Assembly: GCA_947627325.1 (NCBI GenBank) | Contig: CANQVO010000006.1 | Span: 49,794 to 113,793, forward strand | Direction of reading: 5' to 3' | DNA length: 64,000 nucleotides | Source of the DNA: an uncultured Oscillospiraceae bacterium | GTDB taxonomy: Bacteria; Bacillota; Clostridia; Oscillospirales; Oscillospiraceae | Part shown: positions 44,126 to 51,736 of the stretch, piece by piece | How the letters are laid out: each line of letters starts with the position of its first letter | Numbering within the stretch: the first letter of the stretch is position 1 | The notes under the pieces: model-generated | What the model was told of the DNA's origin: nothing | What the model saw: only the letters and a program-made list of their open reading frames with translations | The model's database searches: none | Made by a program: the position numbers and the translations under genes

Positions 44126-44374
44126 ATGAGCGAGAGCAAGAACAAGGCCCTGGACCCGGAGGAGCTGGTGAGCTTCACCGCCCCCATGGACCCCACCGGG
44201 GCGCGGCAGGACATCCTGCTGGCCGTCAACGGCGAGACGGTGCGGGTCAAGCGGGGCTCCACCGTGCGGCTCAAGCGGAAGTTCCTGGAGGTATGGGACA
44301 ACGCCGCGGCCCAGACCCTGGCCGCCCGGGCCACCATGGAGCAGGCCGGCCGGGCCGCCGCCATCGGGCAGTGA
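44126..44374 (+). CDS. small protein after the capsid gene
   Basis: This 82-residue protein contains a short beta-rich unit, DILLAVNGETVRVKRGSTVRLKRKF, followed by a helix. SD AAAGGAGAT precedes ATG 44126. Proteins like this commonly follow N4-gp56 capsid genes. A minor head or capsid-decoration role is possible, but I do not recognise a characterised family. The 100-base gap before it has no gene. Confidence 0.6.
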   Translation: MSESKNKALDPEELVSFTAPMDPTGARQDILLAVNGETVRVKRGSTVRLKRKFLEVWDNAAAQTLAARATMEQAGRAAAIGQ

Positions 44375-44430
44375 CGACACGGGAGGGCCCGGCGCGCCGG
44401 GCCCTCCCCACATAAGGAGGTGAGAGCAAA

Positions 44431-45453
44431 GTGCGGACCTTTCATATGCGTGTGACGGGGGACAGCGTGGCGCTGGACGGCGCCGTGGCCGGGGTGCAGG
44501 GCTCGGGCAACGTGGACAAGCTGGTGGTGCGCTTTGACCCCGCCTGGGAGGGTCTGGCCAAGACCGCCCTCTGGCGGGACGCCCACGGCGAGGCCGCCGG
44601 AGAGCCCAAGGTGTTCACCGCGGAGATGCTGGTGGACCCCACCCAGAGCCAGTTGGACTACATCCTGCTGGTGCCCCCGGAGGCCCTGCGGTGGGCCGGG
44701 CAGTGCGCGCTGGTGATCGAGGGGTGGAAGGACGGGGCCCTGGGCCGGACGGTGACCCAGGAGTTCCAGGTGGTGGCCGCCCCGCCCGCCTCCCAGGGCA
44801 CGCCGGTGACCCCCACCCAGGCCCAGCAGCTCCAGAGCGAGATCGAGGGCCTGATCGGCAACGTGACCCAGGAGGCCCAGGCGGCCAAGGCGTACAAGGA
44901 GGAGGCCGGGGCCTACCGGGACGCCGCCCGGCAGGAGGCCGACCGCGCCGCCCGGGAAGCCGGTCACGCCGCCGACAGCGCCCAGGCGGCGGCAGACCGC
45001 GCCAAAGCGGCGGAGGAGACCTACTCCCGGGCCCTGGAGGTGGCGGGGGACTGCCGCGACTACGCCCAGGAGGCCGCGGACTCCGCCCAGGAGGCGGGGA
45101 ACTTCGCCCAGGCCGCCCAGGAGGCCGCCGGCCGCGGCCCCTATGTGGGGGAGAGCGGGACGTGGCTGGTGTGGGACGGGGCCCAGGGGGTCTACCGGGA
45201 CACCGGCGTCCCCGCCCAGGGCCCCCGGGGGGAGACCGGCCCCACCGGCCCCCAGGGCGTCGTGGGGCCCCGGGGACCCCAGGGCATCCAGGGGCCGGAG
45301 GGACCCGCCGGCCCGGCGGGCGTCGCGGTGGCCACGGACGGGGCGTATGCGTTTCACGTGGACCCCAGCGGTTGTCTGATCCTGTCCTACACCGGGTCCA
45401 CCGCGCCGAATTTCACGGTCGACGGCCAGGGCTCGCTGATCTTAACGCTGTAA
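44431..45453 (+). CDS. phage fibre protein with coiled coil and collagen-like repeats
   Basis: This 340-residue fibre has four parts. An N-terminal beta domain (about 1-115) is of the BppU-like baseplate/fibre type. A long Ala/Glu/Arg coiled coil (about 130-235) includes EADRAAREAGHAADSAQAA. A collagen-like Gly-X-Y run (about 265-300: GPRGETGPTGPQGVVGPRGP) and a small C-terminal beta domain complete it. GTG 44431 is used because AAGGAGGTG sits just upstream. The next gene is a second collagen-bearing fibre. In a particle without a long tail these are head fibres or tail spikes that contact the host. Confidence 0.78.
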   Translation: MRTFHMRVTGDSVALDGAVAGVQGSGNVDKLVVRFDPAWEGLAKTALWRDAHGEAAGEPKVFTAEMLVDPTQSQLDYILLVPPEALRWAGQCALVIEGWKDGALGRTVTQEFQVVAAPPASQGTPVTPTQAQQLQSEIEGLIGNVTQEAQAAKAYKEEAGAYRDAARQEADRAAREAGHAADSAQAAADRAKAAEETYSRALEVAGDCRDYAQEAADSAQEAGNFAQAAQEAAGRGPYVGESGTWLVWDGAQGVYRDTGVPAQGPRGETGPTGPQGVVGPRGPQGIQGPEGPAGPAGVAVATDGAYAFHVDPSGCLILSYTGSTAPNFTVDGQGSLILTL

Positions 45454-45465
45454 GGAGGCGGAATC

Positions 45466-46446
45466 ATGCCGGAAGTCAATTTAGGAAAAGTCGTGGGGCC
45501 GGTCGGGCCCCAAGGCCCTACCGGCCCGGAGGGGCCCCAGGGCGTGCAGGGGCCGACCGGCCCCAAGGGCGACCCGGGGAGCGGCACAAACCCCAATCTG
45601 CTGATGAACTGGTACTTCGCCGACCCCATCAACCAGCGGGGGCAGAGGGAGTACACAGAGGCGGGATATACCATCGACCGCTGGAAATCCAGCAGCAAGA
45701 TCATCCATGTGACACTGGAAAACGGCGGCGTCACCCTGCGTAATACGGGAGGTGGCAACCAGGGGTTGGTGCAGGTGATCCCTGCCGCGCCCATTCTGGG
45801 TAAGCGCGTCACCCTCACCGTCCTCACCACGGACGGGCAAATGGTGACCAACACGGCGCTTATCCCCGCCGGGGTGGACAAGGCGTGTCCGCTGATTGGC
45901 GACATCTACCCCTGTGGGAGCGGAAGCTGGTGCGACCTGGTTGCCGAAAGTAGCGACGTCACGGAAGGTACCGTCCGTGTCCGCTTTGTGATAGAAGCAG
46001 GTCAGCGGATGTCCCTGCTGGCCGTCAAGCTGGAGTTGGGCGACCACCAGACCCTGGCCCACCAGGAGGGGGACAAGTGGGTGCTCAACGAGGTGCCCGA
46101 CCCCGCCCTGGAGCTTCTGCGGTGCCAGCGGTACTATCTGCGGGTGAGTAATAACGGCCATTTTCAAATGAATGTCATGCTCAGAAAAAATTACGCGGGG
46201 GAAGCACGAATGACCCTGGCCATCCCAACTCCCGTTACCATGCGGGTAGATCCGATCGTCCGTGGAGGCAGTGACGTTTTTGGAGTCCGCACCGACCAAA
46301 GTGTTTCCGGCGAAAATGGTACGGCGCGCCGCTTTGCAAATGGCGTGACGATCGAGTTCAAAGGAGGCAGCCTCGACGCCGACGAAGAATCGGACACGGA
46401 ACTCACGTTTCTAACCTCATTCCTCGAACTGGATGCCGAACTGTAA
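45466..46446 (+). CDS. collagen-like phage fibre / receptor-binding protein
   Basis: This 326-residue fibre has a short lead (MPEVNLGKVV) and Gly-X-Y repeats at residues 11-38. A globular C-terminal region begins NPNLLMNWYFADPINQRG, a lead-in common to phage receptor-binding and fibre-tip domains. The C-terminal third is lower in GC and has a different codon use (around 46140-46440) from the rest of the locus, which suggests domain swapping. The gene starts 13 bases after the previous fibre. It ends just before the minus-strand toxin-antitoxin terminator. Confidence 0.78.
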   Translation: MPEVNLGKVVGPVGPQGPTGPEGPQGVQGPTGPKGDPGSGTNPNLLMNWYFADPINQRGQREYTEAGYTIDRWKSSSKIIHVTLENGGVTLRNTGGGNQGLVQVIPAAPILGKRVTLTVLTTDGQMVTNTALIPAGVDKACPLIGDIYPCGSGSWCDLVAESSDVTEGTVRVRFVIEAGQRMSLLAVKLELGDHQTLAHQEGDKWVLNEVPDPALELLRCQRYYLRVSNNGHFQMNVMLRKNYAGEARMTLAIPTPVTMRVDPIVRGGSDVFGVRTDQSVSGENGTARRFANGVTIEFKGGSLDADEESDTELTFLTSFLELDAEL

Positions 46447-46477
46447 AAAAACCGCCGCCCCCAAACAGGGGCGGCGG
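46445..46477 (-). terminator. terminator of the toxin-antitoxin operon
   Basis: A ten-base GC stem (46452-46461 and 46468-46477) is followed on the minus strand by seven T. It abuts the stop codon of the fibre gene on the other strand. Confidence 0.85.
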
Positions 46478-46485
46478 GGGCGGGG

Positions 46486-46746
46486 CTATTCGTAGTGGGT
46501 CCACATCCGCAGGACCTTGACCACCTGCTCCTCCGGGTAGACGGCGTAGACCAGCCGGTGCTGGCGGCTGATCCGGCGGGAGTAAAACCCCAGCAGGTCG
46601 CCCACCAGCTTTTCGTAGGGGGGCGGGGTCTGGAAGGGGTCGGCGGCGAGCACGTCCAACAGGGCCTTCGTCCGCCGCTCCAGCCCCGCCTGGGCCAGGA
46701 GGTGCCGGTCCTTGGCGGCCTGGTGGGAGAAGAGGACGCGGTACAT
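46486..46746 (-). CDS. YoeB/Txe-type mRNA interferase toxin
   Basis: This 86-residue RelE-superfamily toxin cleaves mRNA at the ribosome. The family ending is present: LLGFYSRRISRQHRLVYAVYPEEQVVKVLRMWTHYE, with the C-terminal histidine-tyrosine pair and central arginines that act in YoeB. ATG 46746 overlaps the antitoxin stop by one base, giving coupled translation; a GTG two codons earlier is less likely. It lies antisense within a plus-strand virion operon. Confidence 0.88.
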   Translation of the reverse strand: MYRVLFSHQAAKDRHLLAQAGLERRTKALLDVLAADPFQTPPPYEKLVGDLLGFYSRRISRQHRLVYAVYPEEQVVKVLRMWTHYE

Positions 46747-46997
46747 CACCACGCCTCCTCCGGGTCATAGGGGACGCAGTCCTCCAGCGGCTCGTCGGCG
46801 GCGGCCTTCAGGCTCTCCGCCATGCCGGGGATGGAGGTCAGGTGCAGAGTCTCCAGCAGGCTGTTGTAGTCCTGCTCGCTGAGGATGACGGCGTTGCCGC
46901 TCCGGGTGGTGACGTTGACCACCTCGCCGTAGGTGACGGCCTGCTCCACGAAGCCAAAGAGGTTCTTTCGCAGGGCCGTGATGTTCGTGTGGGTCAT
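46746..46997 (-). CDS. YefM/Phd-type antitoxin
   Basis: This 83-residue antitoxin has an N-terminal Phd/YefM DNA-binding fold (ITALRKNLFGFVEQAVTYGEVVNVTTRSGNAVILSEQDYNSLLETL) and a flexible acidic C-terminus (PLEDCVPYDPEEAW) that would wrap the toxin. The promoter upstream carries a palindrome containing the TGTACA word known from the E. coli yefM operator, so autoregulation is expected. Confidence 0.88.
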   Translation of the reverse strand: MTHTNITALRKNLFGFVEQAVTYGEVVNVTTRSGNAVILSEQDYNSLLETLHLTSIPGMAESLKAAADEPLEDCVPYDPEEAW

Positions 46998-47018
46998 GGG
47001 CTCACCCCCATCTCTAGG

Positions 47019-47055
47019 ATATGTACAGTATAGCGTACATATTCCGACTTGTCAA
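47019..47055 (-). promoter_or_regulatory. autoregulated promoter of the yefM-yoeB-type operon
   Basis: On the minus strand TTGACA (47055-47050) and TATACT (47032-47027) have a 17-bp spacer. The -10 lies within the inverted repeat ATATGTAC (47019-47026) / GTACATAT (47035-47042), which holds the TGTACA operator word. Confidence 0.82.
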
Positions 47056-47076
47056 GACGTTGGAAAGGAGAAAAAT

Positions 47077-47454
47077 ATGGACGAGCTTTGCAGTTACAAC
47101 CGCCACTATCTCGCGGTGGACGAGCGGGGGCGGATCTTGGACGGGTGGTCGGACGGGCCGTGCCCGGGGCGGGAGACGGCGGGGGCGGTGCTGCTCACCG
47201 ACCGGGGCGGGTATCAGTTCCGGCTCCACGACGGCGGGGAGGAAAACCCCCAGCTGATGAGCCGGGAGGGGGTGCCGCTGTACGCCTGGGACGGCGACAA
47301 GGTGACCGCCCGGAGCGCGGAGGAGATCGCCGCCGACGTGGCGGCCCTGCCCAAGCCGGGACCCACCGCCAGCCAGCGGCTGGAGGCGCAGGTGACGTAT
47401 ACGGCCATGATGACGGATACCCTCTTGAGCGAGGCTCAAGAGGGGACCCTTTGA
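47077..47454 (+). CDS. phage protein of unknown function upstream of XkdX
   Basis: This 125-residue protein lies between the fibre genes and the XkdX-like gene. The N-terminal part (DELCSYNRHYLAVDERGRILDGWSDGP) is beta-rich. The C-terminal ASQRLEAQVTYTAMMTDTLL resembles the helical tail of XkdW-like proteins next to XkdX in PBSX-type clusters. SD GAAAGGAG precedes ATG 47077. The first part of its transcript region overlaps the toxin-antitoxin promoter on the other strand. Confidence 0.65.
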   Translation: MDELCSYNRHYLAVDERGRILDGWSDGPCPGRETAGAVLLTDRGGYQFRLHDGGEENPQLMSREGVPLYAWDGDKVTARSAEEIAADVAALPKPGPTASQRLEAQVTYTAMMTDTLLSEAQEGTL

Positions 47455-47583
47455 TTAGAATGCTCGGGGCGGCGGAGCCACCCCTGCGCAAATTCGCCGG
47501 GCCGTTGGCCCCGCGAATTTACGGCGCACTCGCGCCGTCCTGCCTGGCGGCGGGTCCCAAACTGAACACGGAGGTGTGACGGG

Positions 47584-47715
47584 ATGAAGGACAAGATCAA
47601 GCTGTGGTATGACCTGGGGCTGTGGAGCGCCCAGATGGTCCGCCAGGCGGCGGAGAAGGGGGTGCTGACGGCGGAGGACGCGGCGGAGATCCTGGGCGAG
47701 GGGGCGGAGGCATGA
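47584..47715 (+). CDS. XkdX-family small phage protein
   Basis: This 43-residue protein, MKDKIKLWYDLGLWSAQMVR and onward, ends in EKGVLTAEDAAEILGEGAEA. It fits the XkdX pattern of a short helix, W/Y-rich turn, then MVxxAxEKGxxTxEDxxEI. The stop overlaps the amidase start (ATGA). The preceding 129 bases hold a hairpin (arms near AAATTCGC and GCGAATTT) and no gene. XkdX proteins have no known function but occur before lysis genes. Confidence 0.8.
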   Translation: MKDKIKLWYDLGLWSAQMVRQAAEKGVLTAEDAAEILGEGAEA

Positions 47716-48569
47716 GCAACAGCGCGCTGGTGACCTGCACCCGCCTCTCCCGCAACCGCACCCACCCCCGGAACCACGCCATCGACACCATCACCGTCCA
47801 CTGCGTGGTGGGCCAGTGGACGGCGGCGGAGGGGGTGGGCTACTTCGCCCAGTCCTCCGTCCAGGCGTCGCCCAACTACTTTGTGGGCAAGGACGGCTCC
47901 ATCGGCCTGTGCGTGGACGAGGGGGACCGCTCCTGGTGCACTGGGGGCAGCCTCACGGTGAACGGCATCACCGGCAAAATGAACGACCACCGGGCGGTGA
48001 CCATCGAGGTGGCCAGCGACACCGCCCACCCCTACGCCGTCACCGACGCCGCCTACGAGGCGCTCATCCGCCTGGTGGCGGACATCGCCAAGCGCAACGG
48101 CCTGGGGGAGCTGAAGTGGCGGGCGGACAAGTCCCTGGTGGGCAAGCCAGGGGAGCAGAACATGACGGTGCACCGCTGGTTCGCCAACAAGGCGTGCCCG
48201 GGGGATTATCTGTACACCCGCATGGGGGAGATCGCCCGGCGGGCCAACGAGATCAACAAGGAGGCGTGCGACATGACGAAGGACGAGGTGAAGGCCCTGG
48301 TGGCCGACCAGGTGGCCGCCGCCACGACCAAGGCCGCCCAGACCCTGCAAGAAGGGGTTCGCAAGGAGGTGGCGCTGGTCATGGACGAGGCCAAGGCCCA
48401 GGTCTACAACACCGTGGACGAGTGCCCCGCCTGGGCCCGGAAGGCCGTAGCCTGGGCGGTGGAGTCCGGGTACATCCAGGGCGACGAGTCGGGCCGCCTG
48501 GGGCTGGACAGCACCAAGCTGTGGGCGCTGCAGGTGATGTACAACGCCGCCCACGGCGCGAAGGGGTGA
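47712..48569 (+). CDS. phage endolysin, N-acetylmuramoyl-L-alanine amidase (Amidase_2)
   Basis: This 285-residue lysin should cut the bond between muramic acid and the peptide stem of peptidoglycan. The zinc ligands expected for Amidase_2 are His31 in TVHCVVG and the histidine in MTVHRWFANKACPGDYL with its following Cys/Asp. A linker helix (about 195-250) precedes a small C-terminal unit (CPAWARKAVAWAVESGYIQGDE) that resembles one SLH repeat and may bind the wall. It has no signal peptide, so release needs the holin. ATG 47712 overlaps the XkdX-like gene's stop. Confidence 0.9.
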   Translation: MSNSALVTCTRLSRNRTHPRNHAIDTITVHCVVGQWTAAEGVGYFAQSSVQASPNYFVGKDGSIGLCVDEGDRSWCTGGSLTVNGITGKMNDHRAVTIEVASDTAHPYAVTDAAYEALIRLVADIAKRNGLGELKWRADKSLVGKPGEQNMTVHRWFANKACPGDYLYTRMGEIARRANEINKEACDMTKDEVKALVADQVAAATTKAAQTLQEGVRKEVALVMDEAKAQVYNTVDECPAWARKAVAWAVESGYIQGDESGRLGLDSTKLWALQVMYNAAHGAKG

Positions 48570-48575
48570 GGCGTG

Positions 48576-48818
48576 ATGGACGGGGAGATCGTCACGGCGC
48601 TGATCGGCCTGGCCGGGTCCGCCCTGGGCTCGGTGCTGGGGGTGATGGCCTCGGCCAGGTTGACCCACTACCGGCTGGGCCAGCTGGAGCAAAAGGTGGA
48701 CAAGCACAACCGGGTCATTGAGCGCACCTTCAAGCTGGAGGAGCGGGCTTCGGTGATCGAGGAGGACGTAAAGGCGGCGGCCCAGCGGCTGGCCGCCCTG
48801 GAGCGGGCCCGGACGTGA
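48576..48818 (+). CDS. XhlA-like membrane protein of the lysis module
   Basis: This 80-residue protein has one hydrophobic segment (about 5-25, TALIGLAGSALGSVLGVMAS) and a coiled coil with LGQLEQKVDKHNRVIERTFKLEE, a pattern seen in XhlA-type hemolysin/holin helper proteins, though the helix order is inverted compared with Bacillus XhlA. ATG 48576 is preferred over GTG 48573 by distance from AAGGGGTGAGG. It lies between the amidase and a probable holin. Confidence 0.7.
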   Translation: MDGEIVTALIGLAGSALGSVLGVMASARLTHYRLGQLEQKVDKHNRVIERTFKLEERASVIEEDVKAAAQRLAALERART

Positions 48819-48849
48819 CCGCCCGGAGAAAGGGAAAGGAGAGAGGGAG

Positions 48850-49035
48850 ATGAGCGAGCTGATCCGCCGCGCGGGCAACCTCCTGCGGGTCAAGTCCCTG
48901 GTCACCCTGACGCTGACCGCCGTCTTCGCCTTTTTGGCGGTGACAGGGACGGTGAGCCAGGAGTTTATGACCATCTACACCATGATCGTGGGGTTCTACT
49001 TCGGGACCCAGGCCACAAAGGAGGGCGGGGCATGA
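48850..49035 (+). CDS. probable phage holin
   Basis: This 61-residue protein has two closely spaced hydrophobic segments (about 16-33 and 40-54) with a short turn, a basic N-terminus and a charged tail (ATKEGGA). It fits a small class II-type holin that would let the amidase reach the wall. SD GAAAGGAGAG precedes ATG 48850. The stop overlaps the next start (ATGA). Assignment is from size, topology and position. Confidence 0.7.
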   Translation: MSELIRRAGNLLRVKSLVTLTLTAVFAFLAVTGTVSQEFMTIYTMIVGFYFGTQATKEGGA

Positions 49036-49397
49036 CGCTGGGCGAGGGCATCCGCCGCGTCGACGCCCTGCGGCCCAACGCCGCCACGGAGGAGGAGAAG
49101 GCCCGGTGGATCCTGGAGTTGGAGCGGGAGTTGGAGACTGTCTTCCTGCCCCAGTACGACGGACCCCGGCCCCAGGGGGCGCGGCGGTGGCCGGAGGACC
49201 GGGCCGCGGCGCTGTTGGGCAGCGGCCCCTTTGAGGAGATGTACGTCTACCGGGCCCTGGCCCGGTGCGAGTTGATGGACCGGGAGTGGGACGCCTACAA
49301 CGCCCACGCCGCCGTGGCCCAACAGCTGGAGAGCGGGTTCAAAAAGCAGTGGGAGCGGACCCACCGCCGCAAGAGCGGGGGCGGGGTGACGCTCTGA
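49032..49397 (+). CDS. putative head-to-tail adaptor protein
   Basis: This 121-residue, mainly helical protein contains GEGIRRVDALRPNAATEEEKARWILELERELE. It starts like phage adaptor/connector proteins, which begin with helices that bind the portal. Its position directly before the large nozzle-like gene matches the gp11-gp12 order of T7-type phages. No sequence motif proves the role. ATG 49032 overlaps the holin stop. Confidence 0.5.
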   Translation: MTLGEGIRRVDALRPNAATEEEKARWILELERELETVFLPQYDGPRPQGARRWPEDRAAALLGSGPFEEMYVYRALARCELMDREWDAYNAHAAVAQQLESGFKKQWERTHRRKSGGGVTL

Positions 49398-49457
49398 GCG
49401 AGGCGGCCTCCCCCGCGCGCCGGGGGAGGCCCCTGAGATACGGAAAGGAGGGGGCGT

Positions 49458-51500
49458 ATGTATCTGCCCCACGTCAGCGCCGCCGGGGGCAAGACCCGAC
49501 GGCAGGTGGTGAAGTTCGGCGGGCTCAACCGAGGCCGGGAGGGCCGGGAGGGGGAGCTGGCCGACAGCCTGGGCCTCTCCGCCCGGGACTGGCCCTGCCT
49601 GGGCCAGCGCCGGGGGCGCCGGGCGGTGCGGAAAACCGACGGGGCCTCCGCCCTCTACGCCTGGGACAAGCTGGTGACGGTGGAGGGGACGAGCCTGCGC
49701 TACGACGGGCAGGTGGTGGGCACGGTGGAGGAGGGGCCCAAGCGGTTTGCCGTGGTGGGGTCCCAGCTGTGCATCTTCCCGGACAAGAAGTACCTGGACC
49801 TGACCACCCGGGCGCTGGGGGACCTTCAGGCCACCGTGGTCAACCCCCAGGGGCTGGAGGCCGTCTTCACCGAGCGGTCGGTCACGTTGAAGTCGGACGA
49901 CCTGCTGGGCCAGGTCAGGAGCGGGGCGCCCTTCCTCCAGCCCAAGGAGGCCACCGTGCGGAGCTACCGGGTCAAGCGGGACACCGGGTACAGCTACTAC
50001 CTTCAGGTCTTTGACGAGTTGGAGTGGGACAGCGGCGCGGGCCGCTGGCGGCAGAGCATCGCCGACGCCCAGGAGATCTGGACCCCCCACGCCGCCCAGC
50101 TGGACCTGGTGGGGAAGAAGGTCTGGCTCCGGGACACCGGGATCAGCGGGGGCTACGCCCTCAACCTGCGGAAGGTGGCCGAGGACGCCTACATCGACGG
50201 CGAGAACCGCTTCGTCATCGACCGGCCCACCCTGGAGCCCTACGGGGCCTACCAGACCGAGGGGCTCTACGGCGTCATCACCGGGGTGAGCGAGACGGAC
50301 CTCTCCCGGGACTACGGCTATGACTACACCGCCAAGACCATCCTCTTCCGCCTGGAACTCCACAACGCCGCCAAGGGCAACCCCGGCCTGGAAGGGCTGT
50401 TCGCCCCCGGGGACCGGGTGAGCGTGTGGGGCTGTACTCTCCAAGAGGGAAACAACCGGGAGAAGCTGGCGGTGGAGGCGGTGGAGGGGATGACCGTCAC
50501 CTTCGCCCTGGGGGAGGGGGAGGGCTTTGTCCCCGCCGCCGAGACGGGCGGGGTGACCCTGTGCCGGGAGGTGCCCCAGCTGGACTTTGTCTGCGCGGCC
50601 CAGGGGCGGCTCATGGGGGTTAACAGCGCGGAGAACCGGGTCTACATCTCCGCCCTGGGAAGCCCCGGCAACTTCTACGTCCACGACGGCCTGGCCTCCG
50701 ACAGCGCCGCGCTGGACGCGGGGACCGACGGGGCCTTCACCGGCTGTGCCGCCTACGGCGGCGGGGCGGTGTTCTTCAAGGAGGACTGCCTCATCAAGCT
50801 CATGGGCAACCGCGCGTCCGCCTACGAGCTCTACGCCTACCAGGTCCCCGGCCTTCAGGCGGGCAGCGAGGGGTCCCTGGCCGTGCTGGGGGAGGCGCTG
50901 TACTACAAGAGCCGGGACGGGGTGTACGCCTACACCGGCGCCACCCCCCGGCTCATCTCGGCGGGGCTGGGGGAGACGGGGTACACCAGCGCCGCCGCCG
51001 GCAGCGACGGGCGGCGGTACTACCTCTCCATGCGGGCATCCGACGGAACCTGGGAGCTGTTGACCTACGACACCCGCACTGGCCTCTGGCTCAAGGAGGA
51101 GGAGCGCCAGGCCAGCCACTTCGCCGCCCTGGACGGCACGGTCTATATGCTCTCCCAGGGGACCATTTACGCCCTGGACCAGGGGGAGGACGACGACGGC
51201 GCGCCCATCGACTGGATGGCCCTCTTTGTCCCCTTTGACGAGACGACCCACCGGCGCAAGCGCCCCTCCCGCCTGCTTCTGCGGCTGGAGCTGGAGCCGG
51301 GGGCCTGGGCGCGGGCGGAGCTGGCCCAGGACGACGGGCCCTTTCGGACCGTCTGGGCCGGCCATGACAGCGCCGCCCCCACGGCGGTGATCCCCCTGCG
51401 CCCCGGCCGGTGCGACAGCTACCGCCTGCGCCTGACCGGCCAGGGCCGGTGCCTGGTCAAGAGCCTGGAGCGGGAGTTCTCCCTGGGAGGTCTGCGATGA
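49458..51500 (+). CDS. large tail protein, probable podovirus nozzle (beta-propeller)
   Basis: This 680-residue, beta-rich protein has repeated propeller-like blades (for example KLVTVEGTSLRYDGQVVGTV, QGRLMGVNSAENRVYISAL, GSEGSLAVLGEALYYKSRDGVYAY, DGTWELLTYDTRTGLWLKEE). An N-terminal arm contains GGLNRGREGREGELADSLGLS, a type of lead-in seen on tail tubular/nozzle proteins. It ends with a small beta domain. The ATG at 49458 has SD GAAAGGAGG. No tape-measure gene exists nearby, so it most likely forms the short tail tube, as T7 gp12 does. The role is inferred from fold and position. Confidence 0.65.
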   Translation: MYLPHVSAAGGKTRRQVVKFGGLNRGREGREGELADSLGLSARDWPCLGQRRGRRAVRKTDGASALYAWDKLVTVEGTSLRYDGQVVGTVEEGPKRFAVVGSQLCIFPDKKYLDLTTRALGDLQATVVNPQGLEAVFTERSVTLKSDDLLGQVRSGAPFLQPKEATVRSYRVKRDTGYSYYLQVFDELEWDSGAGRWRQSIADAQEIWTPHAAQLDLVGKKVWLRDTGISGGYALNLRKVAEDAYIDGENRFVIDRPTLEPYGAYQTEGLYGVITGVSETDLSRDYGYDYTAKTILFRLELHNAAKGNPGLEGLFAPGDRVSVWGCTLQEGNNREKLAVEAVEGMTVTFALGEGEGFVPAAETGGVTLCREVPQLDFVCAAQGRLMGVNSAENRVYISALGSPGNFYVHDGLASDSAALDAGTDGAFTGCAAYGGGAVFFKEDCLIKLMGNRASAYELYAYQVPGLQAGSEGSLAVLGEALYYKSRDGVYAYTGATPRLISAGLGETGYTSAAAGSDGRRYYLSMRASDGTWELLTYDTRTGLWLKEEERQASHFAALDGTVYMLSQGTIYALDQGEDDDGAPIDWMALFVPFDETTHRRKRPSRLLLRLELEPGAWARAELAQDDGPFRTVWAGHDSAAPTAVIPLRPGRCDSYRLRLTGQGRCLVKSLEREFSLGGLR

Positions 51501-51664
51501 ATCTGTTTGACAAAGAGCCGCCCCGCCGGGCCGAGGCCGACTACCTGGGCCGCCTGCGGGCGTTGGAGGACTACGTGGAGTACCTGCGCCAGCAGGGCCA
51601 GTACGGCTTTTCCCAAACCGGCAAACGCCTGGACGCCCTGGAGACCCGCCCCCGCGAGGGGTGA
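51497..51664 (+). CDS. small coiled-coil protein at the end of the virion locus
   Basis: This 55-residue protein starts MNLFDKEPPRRAEADYLGRL and continues with one amphipathic helix. ATG 51497 overlaps the previous stop (ATGA), which shows that it is part of the operon. The length and heptad pattern suggest a trimeric or dimeric coil, perhaps an attachment helix. The function is unknown. It is the last gene before the palindromic element. Confidence 0.6.
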   Translation: MNLFDKEPPRRAEADYLGRLRALEDYVEYLRQQGQYGFSQTGKRLDALETRPREG

Positions 51665-51736
51665 GGGGGCTTTGCCGTCTGCGATAGGCGAGGTTTTGCC
51701 ACTCGGCGGGGGGATTTTGCGCCTACGATAGGCGGC

